From positions 1 to 20,956 of the forward strand of contig JANWKK010000090.1 of assembly GCA_025451425.1 (NCBI GenBank): a stretch of 20,956 nt of DNA, read 5' to 3'. Shown piece by piece: positions 1-8,994 of this stretch. Under the pieces are notes generated by a model that had not been told where the DNA came from, did not search any database, and saw only the letters and a program-made list of their open reading frames with translations. The position numbers and the translations under genes are program-made. Origin of the DNA: Gemmatimonadaceae bacterium (GTDB lineage Bacteria; Gemmatimonadota; Gemmatimonadetes; Gemmatimonadales; Gemmatimonadaceae). Every line of letters starts with the position of its first letter. Position 1 is the first letter of the stretch.

Positions 1-2220
1 CCCGATTTTCGAGACTATCGCAGTGATACGGCAGTGTTCAGCGGGCTGGCCGCCTACACCACCAGACCGGTCGAGCTCAACAGCTCACGCGGCGCCGATC
101 GGCTGTTCGTCGACGATGTGACGGCGAACTTTTTCTCCGTGCTCGGACTGTCCGCGTTCCTCGGCAGAACCTTCGCGCGCGGTGAAGACGAAGGCGCACT
201 GTCGCATCCGACGATCGTGCTCACCTACAAGGGATGGAAAGCTCATTTTGCAGGCGACTCGAGCGTCGTCGGGCGTGTGGTTCGAATCAATGATCATCCA
301 GTGACGGTGATCGGCGTCATGCCGCCGGAGTTTCACGGCGTTAGGCCGATCGTCGACATCGACGGCGTCACGTGTTTCAACCAGGTGTGGCCGTCGTATG
401 GGCTCGACCTCGAGAATCGCGCCTCGTTCAACTTCGACGTCTTCGGCCATCTTCGGGCAGGCGTCTCGCTCGCGCGCGCCAGAGAGGCCGTGCGAATCAG
501 GGCGCGTCAGCTCGAGCGTGAATATCCAACGACGAACAAGGGCGTAAGCACCGTGATCGTACCCGAGCGACTCGCTCGGCCAAGCATCGAGATCTCGACC
601 GTGACGCCGGCGCTCGCGGCGGTCTTCATGACCCTGGTCGTACTCGTTCTCCTCGTTGCCTGCGCGAACGTGGCCAGCCTGCTCCTGGCGAGGGTGGTCG
701 TGCGGAATCGCGAGCTTGCAATCCGCGTCGCGATCGGCGCGAGCCAATGGCGATTGGTGCGACAGGTGCTTGTCGAATGCACGCTGCTCGCGGTGCTCGG
801 CGGGGTCGGCGCGGCTGGCGTATCGTACATTTCGATTCGTGCGCTCCAATCCATCCGGATCGCGACGGACATTCCGATTCGCTGGGGCGTGGAGCTGGAT
901 AGTCGCGTCCTCCTGTTCACGGCGCTGGCGACACTCGTCGCGACGCTGGTCGCGACCGTCACGCCGGCGATGGCAGCTCGTCGACGCAACTTCACCGTTC
1001 TGCTGCGCTCCGGGACAGGAAATTCCGGGAGCGCGAGTCACGCACGACTGCGATCGATTCTCGTCGTCGGTCAGATCGCGGTGTCGGTCGTCGTGCTCGT
1101 GTGTGCCGGGCTGTTCGCGCGGAGTCTTGCCTACGTGAGCCGCATGAATCTTGGCTTTCGTTCAGACCACGTACTGATTATGTCGACGTCGTTGCGTATC
1201 CAGAGCTACGACAGCGTGCGTGGCCGTACGGTCTATCGCGAGTTGCAACGGCAAGCATCACTCCTTCCGGGCGTCCGGTCGGCGGCGCTCACGCGTTACA
1301 TCCCATTCGGTTTCGAGCGCGACATCTTCACGGTCGTTCCGATCGCGTCGGCCGTCCCAGTGCCACCGAACGGCATCGGATACTTTGGCAACGTCGTCGG
1401 TGACGGCTACTTCGCAACGATGGGGATTCCCGTACTAGAGGGCCGTGTATTCACCGAGCGCGACGACGCCAAGGCGCCGGCTGTCGCTATCGTCAACGAC
1501 GCATTCGCACGTGCCATTTGGCCCGGACAAACGGCGGTCGGTAAGCGTTTTCATATCGACAAGGCGAGCGGACCGATCGTCGAGATCGTCGGCGTCGTGC
1601 GAGGGATGCAGGATCTCTTTCCGGGTGAAACGCCGAAGCCGTATCTCTTCCGACCGCTGACCCAGGTCTATCGCTCGGACATGACGCTCCTCGTGCAGAG
1701 CGAGCAGGACCCGCTCGGGCTCGCGGCCCCGCTCCGCGCGCTGGTCGCAGAGCTCGATCCGAGCTTGCCCGTGTTCGACGTCCGCACGATGGATGATCAT
1801 CTGCATAACGGCCAGGCATTTTTGTTCACACGTATCGGCTCGTCGTTCGCAGCAGTATTCGGTCTGCTGGCGCTGGTGTTGGCGACGGTCGGCGTCTACG
1901 GCGTCGTCTCGTATTCCGTCGCGCAGCGAACGCGCGAGATCGGCGTCCGCGTTGCTCTCGGCGCGCGCCTAACGTCGGTGCTGCGTCTCGTGATCGGGCA
2001 GGGGATGAAGCTCGCGTGGATCGGTGTGAGCGCTGGCTTGCTGCTGGCGCTTGGAACAACAGGCGTGCTGTCGTCCATTCTGTACGGCGTCGCGCCGCGG
2101 GATCCGGTCGTACTCGGGGGAGTGATCGTGTTGCTCACGCTCATTGCAGCCGCCGCGTGTCTGGTTCCGGCGTGGCGGGCGACGCGGATCGATCCTTTGA
2201 TCGCGATCCGGTCGGAGTAG
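1..2220 (+). CDS. ADOP-family (MacB/FtsX-like) ABC permease, 5' truncated
   Basis: The reading frame is open from base 1 and runs to the TAG at 2218-2220, so the true start lies left of the window; the GTG at 34 is internal, because the upstream codons read PDFRDYRSDTAVFSG, a typical ADOP segment. The protein has the duplicated layout of the family: the end of a first periplasmic MacB_PCD domain, a first FtsX transmembrane block (about nt 600-990, with the segment RELAIRVAIGAS), a second periplasmic domain (about nt 1040-1790), and a second FtsX block (about nt 1830-2210, with TREIGVRVALGA and an ending RIDPLIAIRSE). Members are inner-membrane permeases of mechanotransmission-type ABC systems. 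Many are encoded without an adjacent ATPase, and none is visible here. The substrate is unknown. The family call is firm; the role is not. Confidence 0.9.
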   Translation, partial: PDFRDYRSDTAVFSGLAAYTTRPVELNSSRGADRLFVDDVTANFFSVLGLSAFLGRTFARGEDEGALSHPTIVLTYKGWKAHFAGDSSVVGRVVRINDHPVTVIGVMPPEFHGVRPIVDIDGVTCFNQVWPSYGLDLENRASFNFDVFGHLRAGVSLARAREAVRIRARQLEREYPTTNKGVSTVIVPERLARPSIEISTVTPALAAVFMTLVVLVLLVACANVASLLLARVVVRNRELAIRVAIGASQWRLVRQVLVECTLLAVLGGVGAAGVSYISIRALQSIRIATDIPIRWGVELDSRVLLFTALATLVATLVATVTPAMAARRRNFTVLLRSGTGNSGSASHARLRSILVVGQIAVSVVVLVCAGLFARSLAYVSRMNLGFRSDHVLIMSTSLRIQSYDSVRGRTVYRELQRQASLLPGVRSAALTRYIPFGFERDIFTVVPIASAVPVPPNGIGYFGNVVGDGYFATMGIPVLEGRVFTERDDAKAPAVAIVNDAFARAIWPGQTAVGKRFHIDKASGPIVEIVGVVRGMQDLFPGETPKPYLFRPLTQVYRSDMTLLVQSEQDPLGLAAPLRALVAELDPSLPVFDVRTMDDHLHNGQAFLFTRIGSSFAAVFGLLALVLATVGVYGVVSYSVAQRTREIGVRVALGARLTSVLRLVIGQGMKLAWIGVSAGLLLALGTTGVLSSILYGVAPRDPVVLGGVIVLLTLIAAAACLVPAWRATRIDPLIAIRSE

Positions 2221-2224
2221 CCCC

Positions 2225-2500
2225 ATGCTCTTCATGATCGTCGAACATTTTCGCAACGCTGACGCTGTTCCGGTCTACGACCGCTTCCGGAAGCGGGGGC
2301 GGCTGGCACCGGACGGACTGAATTACGTGAGCAGCTGGGTGACCGCTGATCTCGCTCGGTGTTACCAGGTGATGGAGTGCGAGGACCGCGCACCACTCGA
2401 CGAATGGATGGCGGCCTGGCGTGACATTGTCGACTTCGAGGTCTATCCGGTGATCACGTCGGCCGAGGCGGCGGCGCGCGTGCCCAGGGATGATCGTTAG
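2225..2500 (+). CDS. DUF3303 family small protein
   Basis: This 91-residue protein starts MLFMIVEHFRNADAVPVY and contains YVSSWV and DEWMAAWRDIVDFEVYPVITS, the conserved stretches of DUF3303. It is about the usual full length for the family and has no signal or membrane segment, so it is probably a cytoplasmic alpha/beta-barrel-like (ferredoxin-fold) protein. The start is supported by GGAG at 2214-2217, seven bases upstream of the ATG and inside the end of the permease gene, so the two genes are probably cotranscribed. Its TAG stop (2498-2500) overlaps the stop of the convergent amidohydrolase. The biochemical function of the family is not known to me. Confidence 0.85.
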   Translation: MLFMIVEHFRNADAVPVYDRFRKRGRLAPDGLNYVSSWVTADLARCYQVMECEDRAPLDEWMAAWRDIVDFEVYPVITSAEAAARVPRDDR

Positions 2501-3987
2501 GCGTTGGGCGCCGTCGTCTTCGACTGGCGTCCGCGCACTGGCTTTCCAGGTGCGACACCCGGAACGAGATTCGATCCGCGCACGACGAACGTGCCGTTCA
2601 CAAGGACGTGCACGATTCCGTCCGAGTACTGCGCTGGCTTCTCGAACGTCGCGCGGTCGATGACCTTCGCCGGATCGAAGACAACAATGTCCGCGTCTGC
2701 ACCCGCCTGCACACGTCCCTTGTGCTTCATGTCTGGATCGACGCGTTCGAGTCGTTTCGCGGGAAGCAAAGTCATCTTGCGCACCGCGTCCATGAGCGAG
2801 ATGATATTGCGCTCACGGACGAAGCGGCCGAGGATGCGCGCGTGCGTACCGGCGCTGCGCGGATGGCCGATCGGCTGGCCCTTCTGGATCTCGAACCCGC
2901 CGTCGCTCGCGACCATCACGTCGCGGTCGCGATACGCCTGGTCGGCAGCGCTGTCGGGGATCATGAAGATCACCGCGAGTCCGCCCTGTTGACGATACTT
3001 CGCGAAGGTCTCAGCCGTTAGGCGCTCGCCCGTTGCCGGCCAGAGAATGTTGCTGTAGTCAATCCCCATCCGCTCCTGGAAACCGGGATCGAAGATTGCG
3101 CTCTGGAGATACGTGGCACCGGCCGTGTACGGGTACGCCTCCGTCGTGACGTCGAGTCCGCGCGCGCGTGCACCGTCGATGAGCTGGAGCAGCGCGGGTG
3201 TCGCGGCCAAACCCATGCTCGTGACGTGGACGACGTGAAGTGGCGCGCCCGTGGCCGCGGCGTCGGCGATGACCTCCTGGACGCCGACGATGCCGCCCGC
3301 GTTCTCGACGAGGCCCGCCGAGCGAAGATGAACGAAGATCGGCGCGTGGTGACGGGCGGCGACGCCGAAGGTGTGGAGAATCTCCTCTCGCGTCGCGGCC
3401 GGCGTGTAGTTGATCCCCATCCCGATGCCTAACGCGCCTTCGTCGAGCGCGACGTCGAGCCGGTGCTCGAGCTCCGAGAGGCGCGCCCGCTCGATCGGCG
3501 AATGCACGAAGTTGCCCGTCGCGCCAATGACGGCGGCGCCCTCGGCGGTGGAGTCGTGGTCGAGCATCGCGCGGCGAGCACCAGGGTGGCTGGCCGAGGC
3601 GCCGAAGTTGATCAGCGACTTGCCAGCGCGCTCGGCGTACCACGGTGCGACCGGATACGTCCCGAGCTCGAGCTCGAGCGCCGTTGTTACTCCGTCGTGC
3701 GCCATGAACTTGTAATTGACGGAATCTTGACCATGTGAATGGAGGTCGATAAAACCCGGTGCGACGACGAGACCTTTGACGTCGACCGTGTCACGGGCGG
3801 CGGGGACGGTCGTGCTCACCGAGACGATGCGTCCGGCCTTGATGCCGACGGCGCGGACGGCGTCGAGGTTGGTCTCGGGATCGAGGACGCGTCCGCCGAC
3901 GAGGACGACGTCGAGCGGCGTCGGCCGTTGAGCCGAGGCGTTAGGCAGCGCGAAAGCAAGGAAGACGAAAGCGGCGACGAGTCGCAT
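2497..3987 (-). CDS. Secreted D-aminoacylase-like amidohydrolase (N-acyl-D-amino-acid deacylase family)
   Basis: The protein is 496 residues and begins with a clear Sec signal peptide (MRLVAAFVFLAFALPNASA, then Q), which fixes the ATG at 3985-3987; GGAG lies about 11 bases upstream. It has the amidohydrolase superfamily pattern: beta-sandwich strands, then the metal motif H83-x-H85 in DLHSHGQD, H220 in VHLRSAG, H251 and H254 in HVVHVTSMG, and D362 in ASDGG. The order and spacing match D-aminoacylase (His67/His69, His220, His250, Asp366 in the Alcaligenes enzyme). The stretch where that enzyme has its metal-bridging cysteine (Cys96) reads GVTTALELELG here, so a glutamate (E105 or E107) may take its place. 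The likely reaction is hydrolysis of an N-acylated D-amino acid or a related amide or cyclic amide outside the cytoplasm. The exact substrate is open. Confidence 0.85.
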   Translation of the reverse strand: MRLVAAFVFLAFALPNASAQRPTPLDVVLVGGRVLDPETNLDAVRAVGIKAGRIVSVSTTVPAARDTVDVKGLVVAPGFIDLHSHGQDSVNYKFMAHDGVTTALELELGTYPVAPWYAERAGKSLINFGASASHPGARRAMLDHDSTAEGAAVIGATGNFVHSPIERARLSELEHRLDVALDEGALGIGMGINYTPAATREEILHTFGVAARHHAPIFVHLRSAGLVENAGGIVGVQEVIADAAATGAPLHVVHVTSMGLAATPALLQLIDGARARGLDVTTEAYPYTAGATYLQSAIFDPGFQERMGIDYSNILWPATGERLTAETFAKYRQQGGLAVIFMIPDSAADQAYRDRDVMVASDGGFEIQKGQPIGHPRSAGTHARILGRFVRERNIISLMDAVRKMTLLPAKRLERVDPDMKHKGRVQAGADADIVVFDPAKVIDRATFEKPAQYSDGIVHVLVNGTFVVRGSNLVPGVAPGKPVRGRQSKTTAPNA

Positions 3988-4055
3988 GGCAGTTTGGGCT
4001 CCGTTACACGAGGCGGCGGAAGGGTCTAACCTACGGCCTGGCATCACTGAAGACG

Positions 4056-4072
4056 AGAGTGCCCTGCACTCT
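4056..4072. promoter_or_regulatory. Perfect 7-bp inverted repeat in divergent intergenic region
   Basis: AGAGTGC at 4056-4062 is followed by CCT and then GCACTCT at 4066-4072, a perfect 7-bp dyad with a 3-base spacer. It sits in the 120-base gap between the divergent amidohydrolase and glycosidase genes, 35 bases before the ATG at 4108. It could be an operator for a dimeric regulator or a 5'-leader hairpin. No convincing -35/-10 pair is visible in the gap, and no regulator gene is present in the window. Confidence 0.35.
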
Positions 4073-4107
4073 GGCGCGGTGAGCCACCGCGGCGTCCGAT
4101 CGTGAAC

Positions 4108-5901
4108 ATGTCCGTCTCTCGCCGCGATTGGCTCAAGACCATCGGCGCCGTCGGCGTCGGCGCGATGGCACCGCTCGACCTCGACCTCGGCACCACGCCA
4201 CCACCGCCGCTCGCCGTCGCGACGCACTACGCGCCCGGCGACATCGTCGAGCTCTACTCGACCAGCGAGGTCTTCACCCCCGCGCGCGGCCGCACGTGGA
4301 TGAAGTTCAGCTTCGACTTTCCGGAGCCGGCGGTCGTCTTCGGCGATCGTCGTTTCAGCTTTCTCATTTTCAGCGACGAGAACACCTACGCGCTCGACCG
4401 CACGCGCATGCACGCCTCGGGCACGGCCGACTCGCTCGAGCTCACCTGTGATGGCCTCACCTGGGCCGGTGGCCAGGAGCACGCGCCCGGCAAATTGACG
4501 GCGAGGTTCACTCGCAACGGCACGACGATCGAGTGGCACGCTACGGTCGAGATGCAGCGCCCGGTCAAGTCGGTTACGACAGTAATTCGCGACGTGCCGC
4601 GCGGGCTCGTCTCGCTCGGAGGCGGACAGCTCGTCGCCACGAAAGAGGGCGACATCCTTGGCGCCTATCCCTTCGGCGGCGGCGACCTTCACAACTTCGA
4701 GAACACAAGCATGTCGACGCCCGTCGCCGTCGTGCAGGCGGGTGATCAGAACTTCCTCTACCTAACGACGCTCGATACGCACGTCCGCCCGAAGCGGTAC
4801 TACTTCCAGGCGGGGGAGCGCGCCTTCCGCGTCGAAGCCGTGTACGAGCACGACGCGTGGCGTGACGATCAGCGCGTCGAGGTCCCGGGATGGCGGCTTG
4901 GTCAGGCGACGTCGCTCGACGCAGCGATCGCGGCGCATATGGAGCAGGTCGAGCGCGACTTCGCGCTCCCGTCATGGGATACGCGAACGGACGTTCCACC
5001 GTGGATGCGACAGATCGCGCTCGTGACGACGCTCCACGGCATGCATTACACGGGCTTCATCTTCAACGACTACGCGCGGCAGCTCGAGATCCTGCGCTGG
5101 ATGGCGACGCAGATCGCGCCGGAGCGAGTGCTCGTCTTTCTCTCATCGTGGGACGGCCGATATTACTGGGACTATCCGAATTACACGGTGCCGGCGCGCA
5201 TGGGAGGCGACGCGGGATTTCGCCGACTGATCTCCGAAGCGCACACGCTCGGTTTCAAGATGATGCCGATGTTCGGCACCAACGCGGCGAATCGAAGGCA
5301 GCCGGTGTGGTCCTCGATCGCCAGCGGCGCGACGTACAAGATCGACGGCGACTTGTACAACATCAATTGGGTCGACTGGAACAACGATCGTCACCAGGAC
5401 GCGTGGCTCACCTACATGAACCTCGGCGCGGACGCGTGGCGAAACCATCTCGAGGGGCGCATCGCCGACATGATCGAGCGGTATGGCGTAGACGCCTATT
5501 TCCTCGACATCGTCGGCGGGCACGTCAATAGCACGACGGGCGACATGCACGAAGGCACGAAGCGGCTCGTCGAGAATCTTCGCGCCAAGTTTCCGTCCGT
5601 GCTCTGCGTCGGCGAGATGCCATACGACGCGTTACATGGCTTTATTCCAGTGTACCATGCAGGTAATGGAGCACGTTGGCACAAGTACTCGCGCTTTTTC
5701 CAGCATCTCAGCGCGCCGGCGGCGGGCCGAGGTTCAAGTGGCGTACACGAGTGGGGCTTTAGCAGATTCAATACGGAGACGCTCGGCCTGTCTCAGGCGG
5801 CGATTCCAACGTTGCAGGTCGTCGACGACACGTTCACGAAGTATCGTGACGTGATGGCGGCGATCATCGCGCGGGCAAAGTCGCGCGCCAACATCGTGTG
5901 A
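4108..5901 (+). CDS. Tat-exported putative TIM-barrel glycoside hydrolase (DUF6259-like)
   Basis: This 597-residue protein opens with a twin-arginine signal (MSVSRRDWLKTIGAVGVGAM). The ATG at 4108 is preferred because it sits six residues before the RR pair; an in-frame GTG at 4102 is the alternative. Neither has a strong ribosome-binding site. Residues about 30-280 look like a beta-sandwich. Residues about 300-560 look like a (beta/alpha)8 glycosidase barrel: VLVFLSSWDGRYYWDYPNY, then YGVDAYFLDIVGG with candidate nucleophile D467, then CVGEMPYDAL with candidate acid/base E503. I do not recognise an established CAZy family; the layout resembles proteins annotated DUF6259. Its stop overlaps the start of the GH127 gene (GTGA, 5898-5901), so the two are probably translated together. 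The catalytic assignments are inference from motif position. Confidence 0.7.
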   Translation: MSVSRRDWLKTIGAVGVGAMAPLDLDLGTTPPPPLAVATHYAPGDIVELYSTSEVFTPARGRTWMKFSFDFPEPAVVFGDRRFSFLIFSDENTYALDRTRMHASGTADSLELTCDGLTWAGGQEHAPGKLTARFTRNGTTIEWHATVEMQRPVKSVTTVIRDVPRGLVSLGGGQLVATKEGDILGAYPFGGGDLHNFENTSMSTPVAVVQAGDQNFLYLTTLDTHVRPKRYYFQAGERAFRVEAVYEHDAWRDDQRVEVPGWRLGQATSLDAAIAAHMEQVERDFALPSWDTRTDVPPWMRQIALVTTLHGMHYTGFIFNDYARQLEILRWMATQIAPERVLVFLSSWDGRYYWDYPNYTVPARMGGDAGFRRLISEAHTLGFKMMPMFGTNAANRRQPVWSSIASGATYKIDGDLYNINWVDWNNDRHQDAWLTYMNLGADAWRNHLEGRIADMIERYGVDAYFLDIVGGHVNSTTGDMHEGTKRLVENLRAKFPSVLCVGEMPYDALHGFIPVYHAGNGARWHKYSRFFQHLSAPAAGRGSSGVHEWGFSRFNTETLGLSQAAIPTLQVVDDTFTKYRDVMAAIIARAKSRANIV

Positions 5902-8396
5902 CCGACGAGCAGGCAACGATGACACACACCGATCGACGTGGCTTTCTGCAGGCGTCCGCCGTCACCGCGGCCGCCGTCGCCCTGGACCCGCGCTCCGCGT
6001 TAGGCAGTGCACCGCCGCGAGCGCCGTCGGCGAACGAGCGCGTGATCGCACACCCGGTGCCGTTGAGCAAAGTCAGAATCACCGGGGGACCGCTCAAGCG
6101 CGCACAGGAAGCGGACATGAAATACCTGCTCGAGCTCGAGCCCGATCGGATGCTGGCGTTCTACCGAACGCGCGCCGGACTCACGGCGAAGGGAAAGCCA
6201 TACGGCGGCTGGGACGGGCCCGGGCGCAACCTCACCGGCCACGTGACCGGTCACTACCTCTCGGCGGTGAGCCTGATGTACGTCGCAACCGGCGACGCGC
6301 GATTCAAGCAGCGCGCCGACTATCTCGTGCACGAGCTGGCCGAGGTGCAGAAGAAAAATGGCGACGGATACCTGAGCGCGCTCGAGGGAGGGCGCGAGGC
6401 CTTCGCGAGGCTCTCGCGTGGTGAACTCAAGTCGGCCGCCGTCGATCTGAACGGACTCTGGTCGCCCTGGTACACGCTGCACAAGACGTTCGCCGGTCTG
6501 CGGGACGCGTATCGGCACACCGGAAACCATACCGCGCTCGAGGTCGAAACGCGATTCGCCGAGTGGGCTGGCAAAGTGCTGGCGCCGCTCGACGATGCCC
6601 AGATTGCGCGAATGCTCAACACGGAGCACGGCGGGATGAACGAAGTGCTCGCCGACCTCGCCGTCGACACGGGCGATCAACGTTGGGTGGCTCTTTCCCG
6701 CCGCTTCGAGCATCACGCCTTCACCGACGCCCTCGCGAGGTATCAGGACAATCTCCCGGGCAAGCACGTCAACTGTCAGATCCCGAAGCTCATCGGCTCG
6801 GCGGCACGCTACGAGTACACCGGTGATACGCGTGATCTCCTCACCGCGTCGTTCTTCTGGGATCGCGTCGCGCAGCACCACAGCTACGCCACCGGCGGCC
6901 AGGGTCTCGACGAATACTTCGGTTATCCGGACCTGCTGAGTAGACGAGTCGATGGACGTGCGGCCGAGTCATGCTGCGTTTACAACATGCTGAAGCTCAC
7001 TCGGCGGCTCTTCTCGATGCGGCCCGACGCCTTCTACGCCGACTATCACGAGCGCATGCTCTTCAACCATGCGCTCGCCTCGTTCGACCCCGACGCCGTG
7101 CGCATGTCGTACATGGTCCCGGTGGGTCGCTCCGAGCAGCAGGAGTATCAGAATATGTTCGAGGACTTCACCTGCTGCATGGGTACCGGTATGGAGAATC
7201 ACGCCCTGCACGGGGACGGGATCTACTACGAATCGCCGGAGACGGTGTGGGTGAATCTCTTCGCTCCCTCGACTGCCGAGCTGCGCAACGGTATGCGTGT
7301 GACGATGGACAGCTCATTCCCGGACGGCGATCGGGCCACAATGCGCCTAACGGGGCACGCGGCTCGGCCATTCGCGCTCGCCGTGCGTCGGCCGGGTTGG
7401 GCCGGTGACGGCTTCGTCATTCAGGTCAATGGCGAGCGCGTCGATGTGCCGACGCTCGCCAGCCTGCGGCCCGGTGGTGCGGGCGGCCGCGACCTCGGCC
7501 TCGACGAAGGGCAGCTACCGCCGAGCACTTATGTGACGCTCGAGCGAGCATGGAAGGCCGGCGATACGATCGACCTAACGATTCCGAAGTCGCTGCGCCT
7601 CGAGGCGACGGACGACACGTCAGTCGCCGCGATCATGTGGGGGCCGCTCGTACTGGCGGGCGATCTCGGCCCACGTCGCGAGCGAGAAGAGCGGGGAAAG
7701 ACACCGCGTCCAACGCCGCTCGCTCTGGTTGCGGCGGAGCGGCCGGTCGAGCAGTGGGTTCTACCGACGGGCGAGCGCGACGGCAATTTCCGCGCAGTGA
7801 AGGTCGGTCGGCCGATCTCCGGGCCTAACGAGCCGGCGACTGACGTGTCACTGGCGCCGTTCTATCGGACGCAGGAGCGCACGTACAGCGTCTACTTCGA
7901 CGTGCTCACCGCCCCCCAGTTCGACGCGAAGGCTGCAGCGCTGGCGGCTGATGCGGAACGCCAGCGGCGACTCGAGGCGGCGACCGTTGCCATCGTGCAG
8001 CCTGGAGACGCGGCGCAGGAGCAGAAGGCGAATTATCGGAGCGAGCCGGCAGACCGGCCGGTGACGCGGACGAACAATCGAACGGGGCGCGGCGGACCGG
8101 GCTGGTTCTCTATCGACATGCCGGTAGAAGCGGGGGCCGAGCAGTCGCTTGTTGTGATGTATCACAACGATCTCGGTCTGCCGGTGCTCACGAATTTCGA
8201 CATTGAAGTCGACGGATCGAGGCTCGCACACTATGCGCCGAATCGAAGCGCCACGGGATTCTGGAGCGACACCTACGCGCTCCCGCCGGCGCTTGTCGAA
8301 GGGAAGAGCAAGGTGACGGTGCGCTTTCAGGCGGCGCCGGACAGCCGCATCGCGCCGGTGTACGAGCTGAGAATCACCCGCGCGAAAATCGCCTGA
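5898..8396 (+). CDS. Tat-exported GH127 (DUF1680) beta-L-arabinofuranosidase-like enzyme
   Basis: The protein is 832 residues from the GTG at 5898 (GTGA overlap with the previous stop); an ATG at 5919 would start directly at the Tat signal MTHTDRRGFLQASAV. The (alpha/alpha)6 catalytic domain has the DUF1680 hallmarks: PYGGWDGPGRNLTGHVTGHY, NGLWSPWYTLHK and EHGGMNEVLADL. The zinc/cysteine site of GH127 is visible as E357-S-C359 (ESCCVYNM) and C426-C427 (FTCCMGTGMENH). This mirrors Glu338, Cys340, Cys417 and Cys418 of HypBA1, in which Cys417 is the nucleophile. E339 in GLDEYF is a candidate acid/base. A C-terminal beta domain (about 710-832, DUF6805-like) follows. The expected role is release of L-arabinofuranose from beta-linked arabinose glycans in the periplasm; GH127 relatives with other linkages exist, so the exact specificity is uncertain. 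Confidence 0.88.
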   Translation: MTDEQATMTHTDRRGFLQASAVTAAAVALDPRSALGSAPPRAPSANERVIAHPVPLSKVRITGGPLKRAQEADMKYLLELEPDRMLAFYRTRAGLTAKGKPYGGWDGPGRNLTGHVTGHYLSAVSLMYVATGDARFKQRADYLVHELAEVQKKNGDGYLSALEGGREAFARLSRGELKSAAVDLNGLWSPWYTLHKTFAGLRDAYRHTGNHTALEVETRFAEWAGKVLAPLDDAQIARMLNTEHGGMNEVLADLAVDTGDQRWVALSRRFEHHAFTDALARYQDNLPGKHVNCQIPKLIGSAARYEYTGDTRDLLTASFFWDRVAQHHSYATGGQGLDEYFGYPDLLSRRVDGRAAESCCVYNMLKLTRRLFSMRPDAFYADYHERMLFNHALASFDPDAVRMSYMVPVGRSEQQEYQNMFEDFTCCMGTGMENHALHGDGIYYESPETVWVNLFAPSTAELRNGMRVTMDSSFPDGDRATMRLTGHAARPFALAVRRPGWAGDGFVIQVNGERVDVPTLASLRPGGAGGRDLGLDEGQLPPSTYVTLERAWKAGDTIDLTIPKSLRLEATDDTSVAAIMWGPLVLAGDLGPRREREERGKTPRPTPLALVAAERPVEQWVLPTGERDGNFRAVKVGRPISGPNEPATDVSLAPFYRTQERTYSVYFDVLTAPQFDAKAAALAADAERQRRLEAATVAIVQPGDAAQEQKANYRSEPADRPVTRTNNRTGRGGPGWFSIDMPVEAGAEQSLVVMYHNDLGLPVLTNFDIEVDGSRLAHYAPNRSATGFWSDTYALPPALVEGKSKVTVRFQAAPDSRIAPVYELRITRAKIA

Positions 8397-8942
8397 GTGA
8401 ACGCGCTCGCTCCGCGATCGCCGGCAATTCTCGTGGTTGTCGGAGCATCTGGGGCGGGGAAGACGACACTCGTCCGAGAACTCGAGCAGCGGAGTTTGCC
8501 GGACGTTGGGTGCTACTACTTCGATACGATCGGAATACCGTCGAACGAGGAGATCGTCTCGCGGTTTGGCGATGGACTCGCGTTCCAGGACTGGGCGCTC
8601 GATCAGTGGCTCGAGCGCCTAACGCGCAACGAGGATCGCGTGCGTATGGCGATCCTTGATGCTCAGGTGCGTCCGACCAGCGTGCACGAGGCGATGCGGC
8701 GACATCGAATCGAACGGGGGCGCGTCGTGCTCGTCGACTGTGCGTGCGCCGAACGGAACGCGAGACTGCGCGGCGAGCGTGGGCAGCCAGAACTGGCGAC
8801 CCCGATGATGGATACCTGGGCGGCGTACTTACGCGGACAGGCCGACGCGCTCGGTCTCGCGATCATCGACACAACGAGAGCTGGTGTCGACAGCGGAGTG
8901 ACCCAGCTCGGCGAGATCGTCGCGCGCTTGATATCCGATTAG
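8397..8942 (+). CDS. P-loop kinase-like protein (AAA family ATPase)
   Basis: This 181-residue protein has a Walker A motif (GASGAGKTT, residues about 16-24) preceded by the hydrophobic strand AILVVV, and a compact size typical of small-molecule P-loop kinases. The segment RVRMAILDAQVRP is a candidate Walker B region, and RLRGERGQPEL is a possible lid. The start is a GTG immediately after the previous TGA (8394-8396), with no strong ribosome-binding site, so translation is probably coupled to the GH127 gene. No signal peptide is present, so it acts in the cytoplasm. It resembles gluconate-kinase/chloramphenicol-phosphotransferase-type folds only in general architecture, and I cannot name a substrate. 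A sugar or nucleotide kinase role would fit the neighbourhood but is inference. Confidence 0.7.
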   Translation: MNALAPRSPAILVVVGASGAGKTTLVRELEQRSLPDVGCYYFDTIGIPSNEEIVSRFGDGLAFQDWALDQWLERLTRNEDRVRMAILDAQVRPTSVHEAMRRHRIERGRVVLVDCACAERNARLRGERGQPELATPMMDTWAAYLRGQADALGLAIIDTTRAGVDSGVTQLGEIVARLISD

Positions 8943-8994
8943 TGGATTGTCATTGTTAGAGGCAGTGGCTCGAGATCAAGGTCCTGAGGCCGCA

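Noticed and set aside
3988..4692. N-terminal extension of the amidohydrolase frame on the - strand
   Set aside because: A clean signal peptide begins at the ATG at 3987, and the extension would overlap the divergent glycosidase gene.
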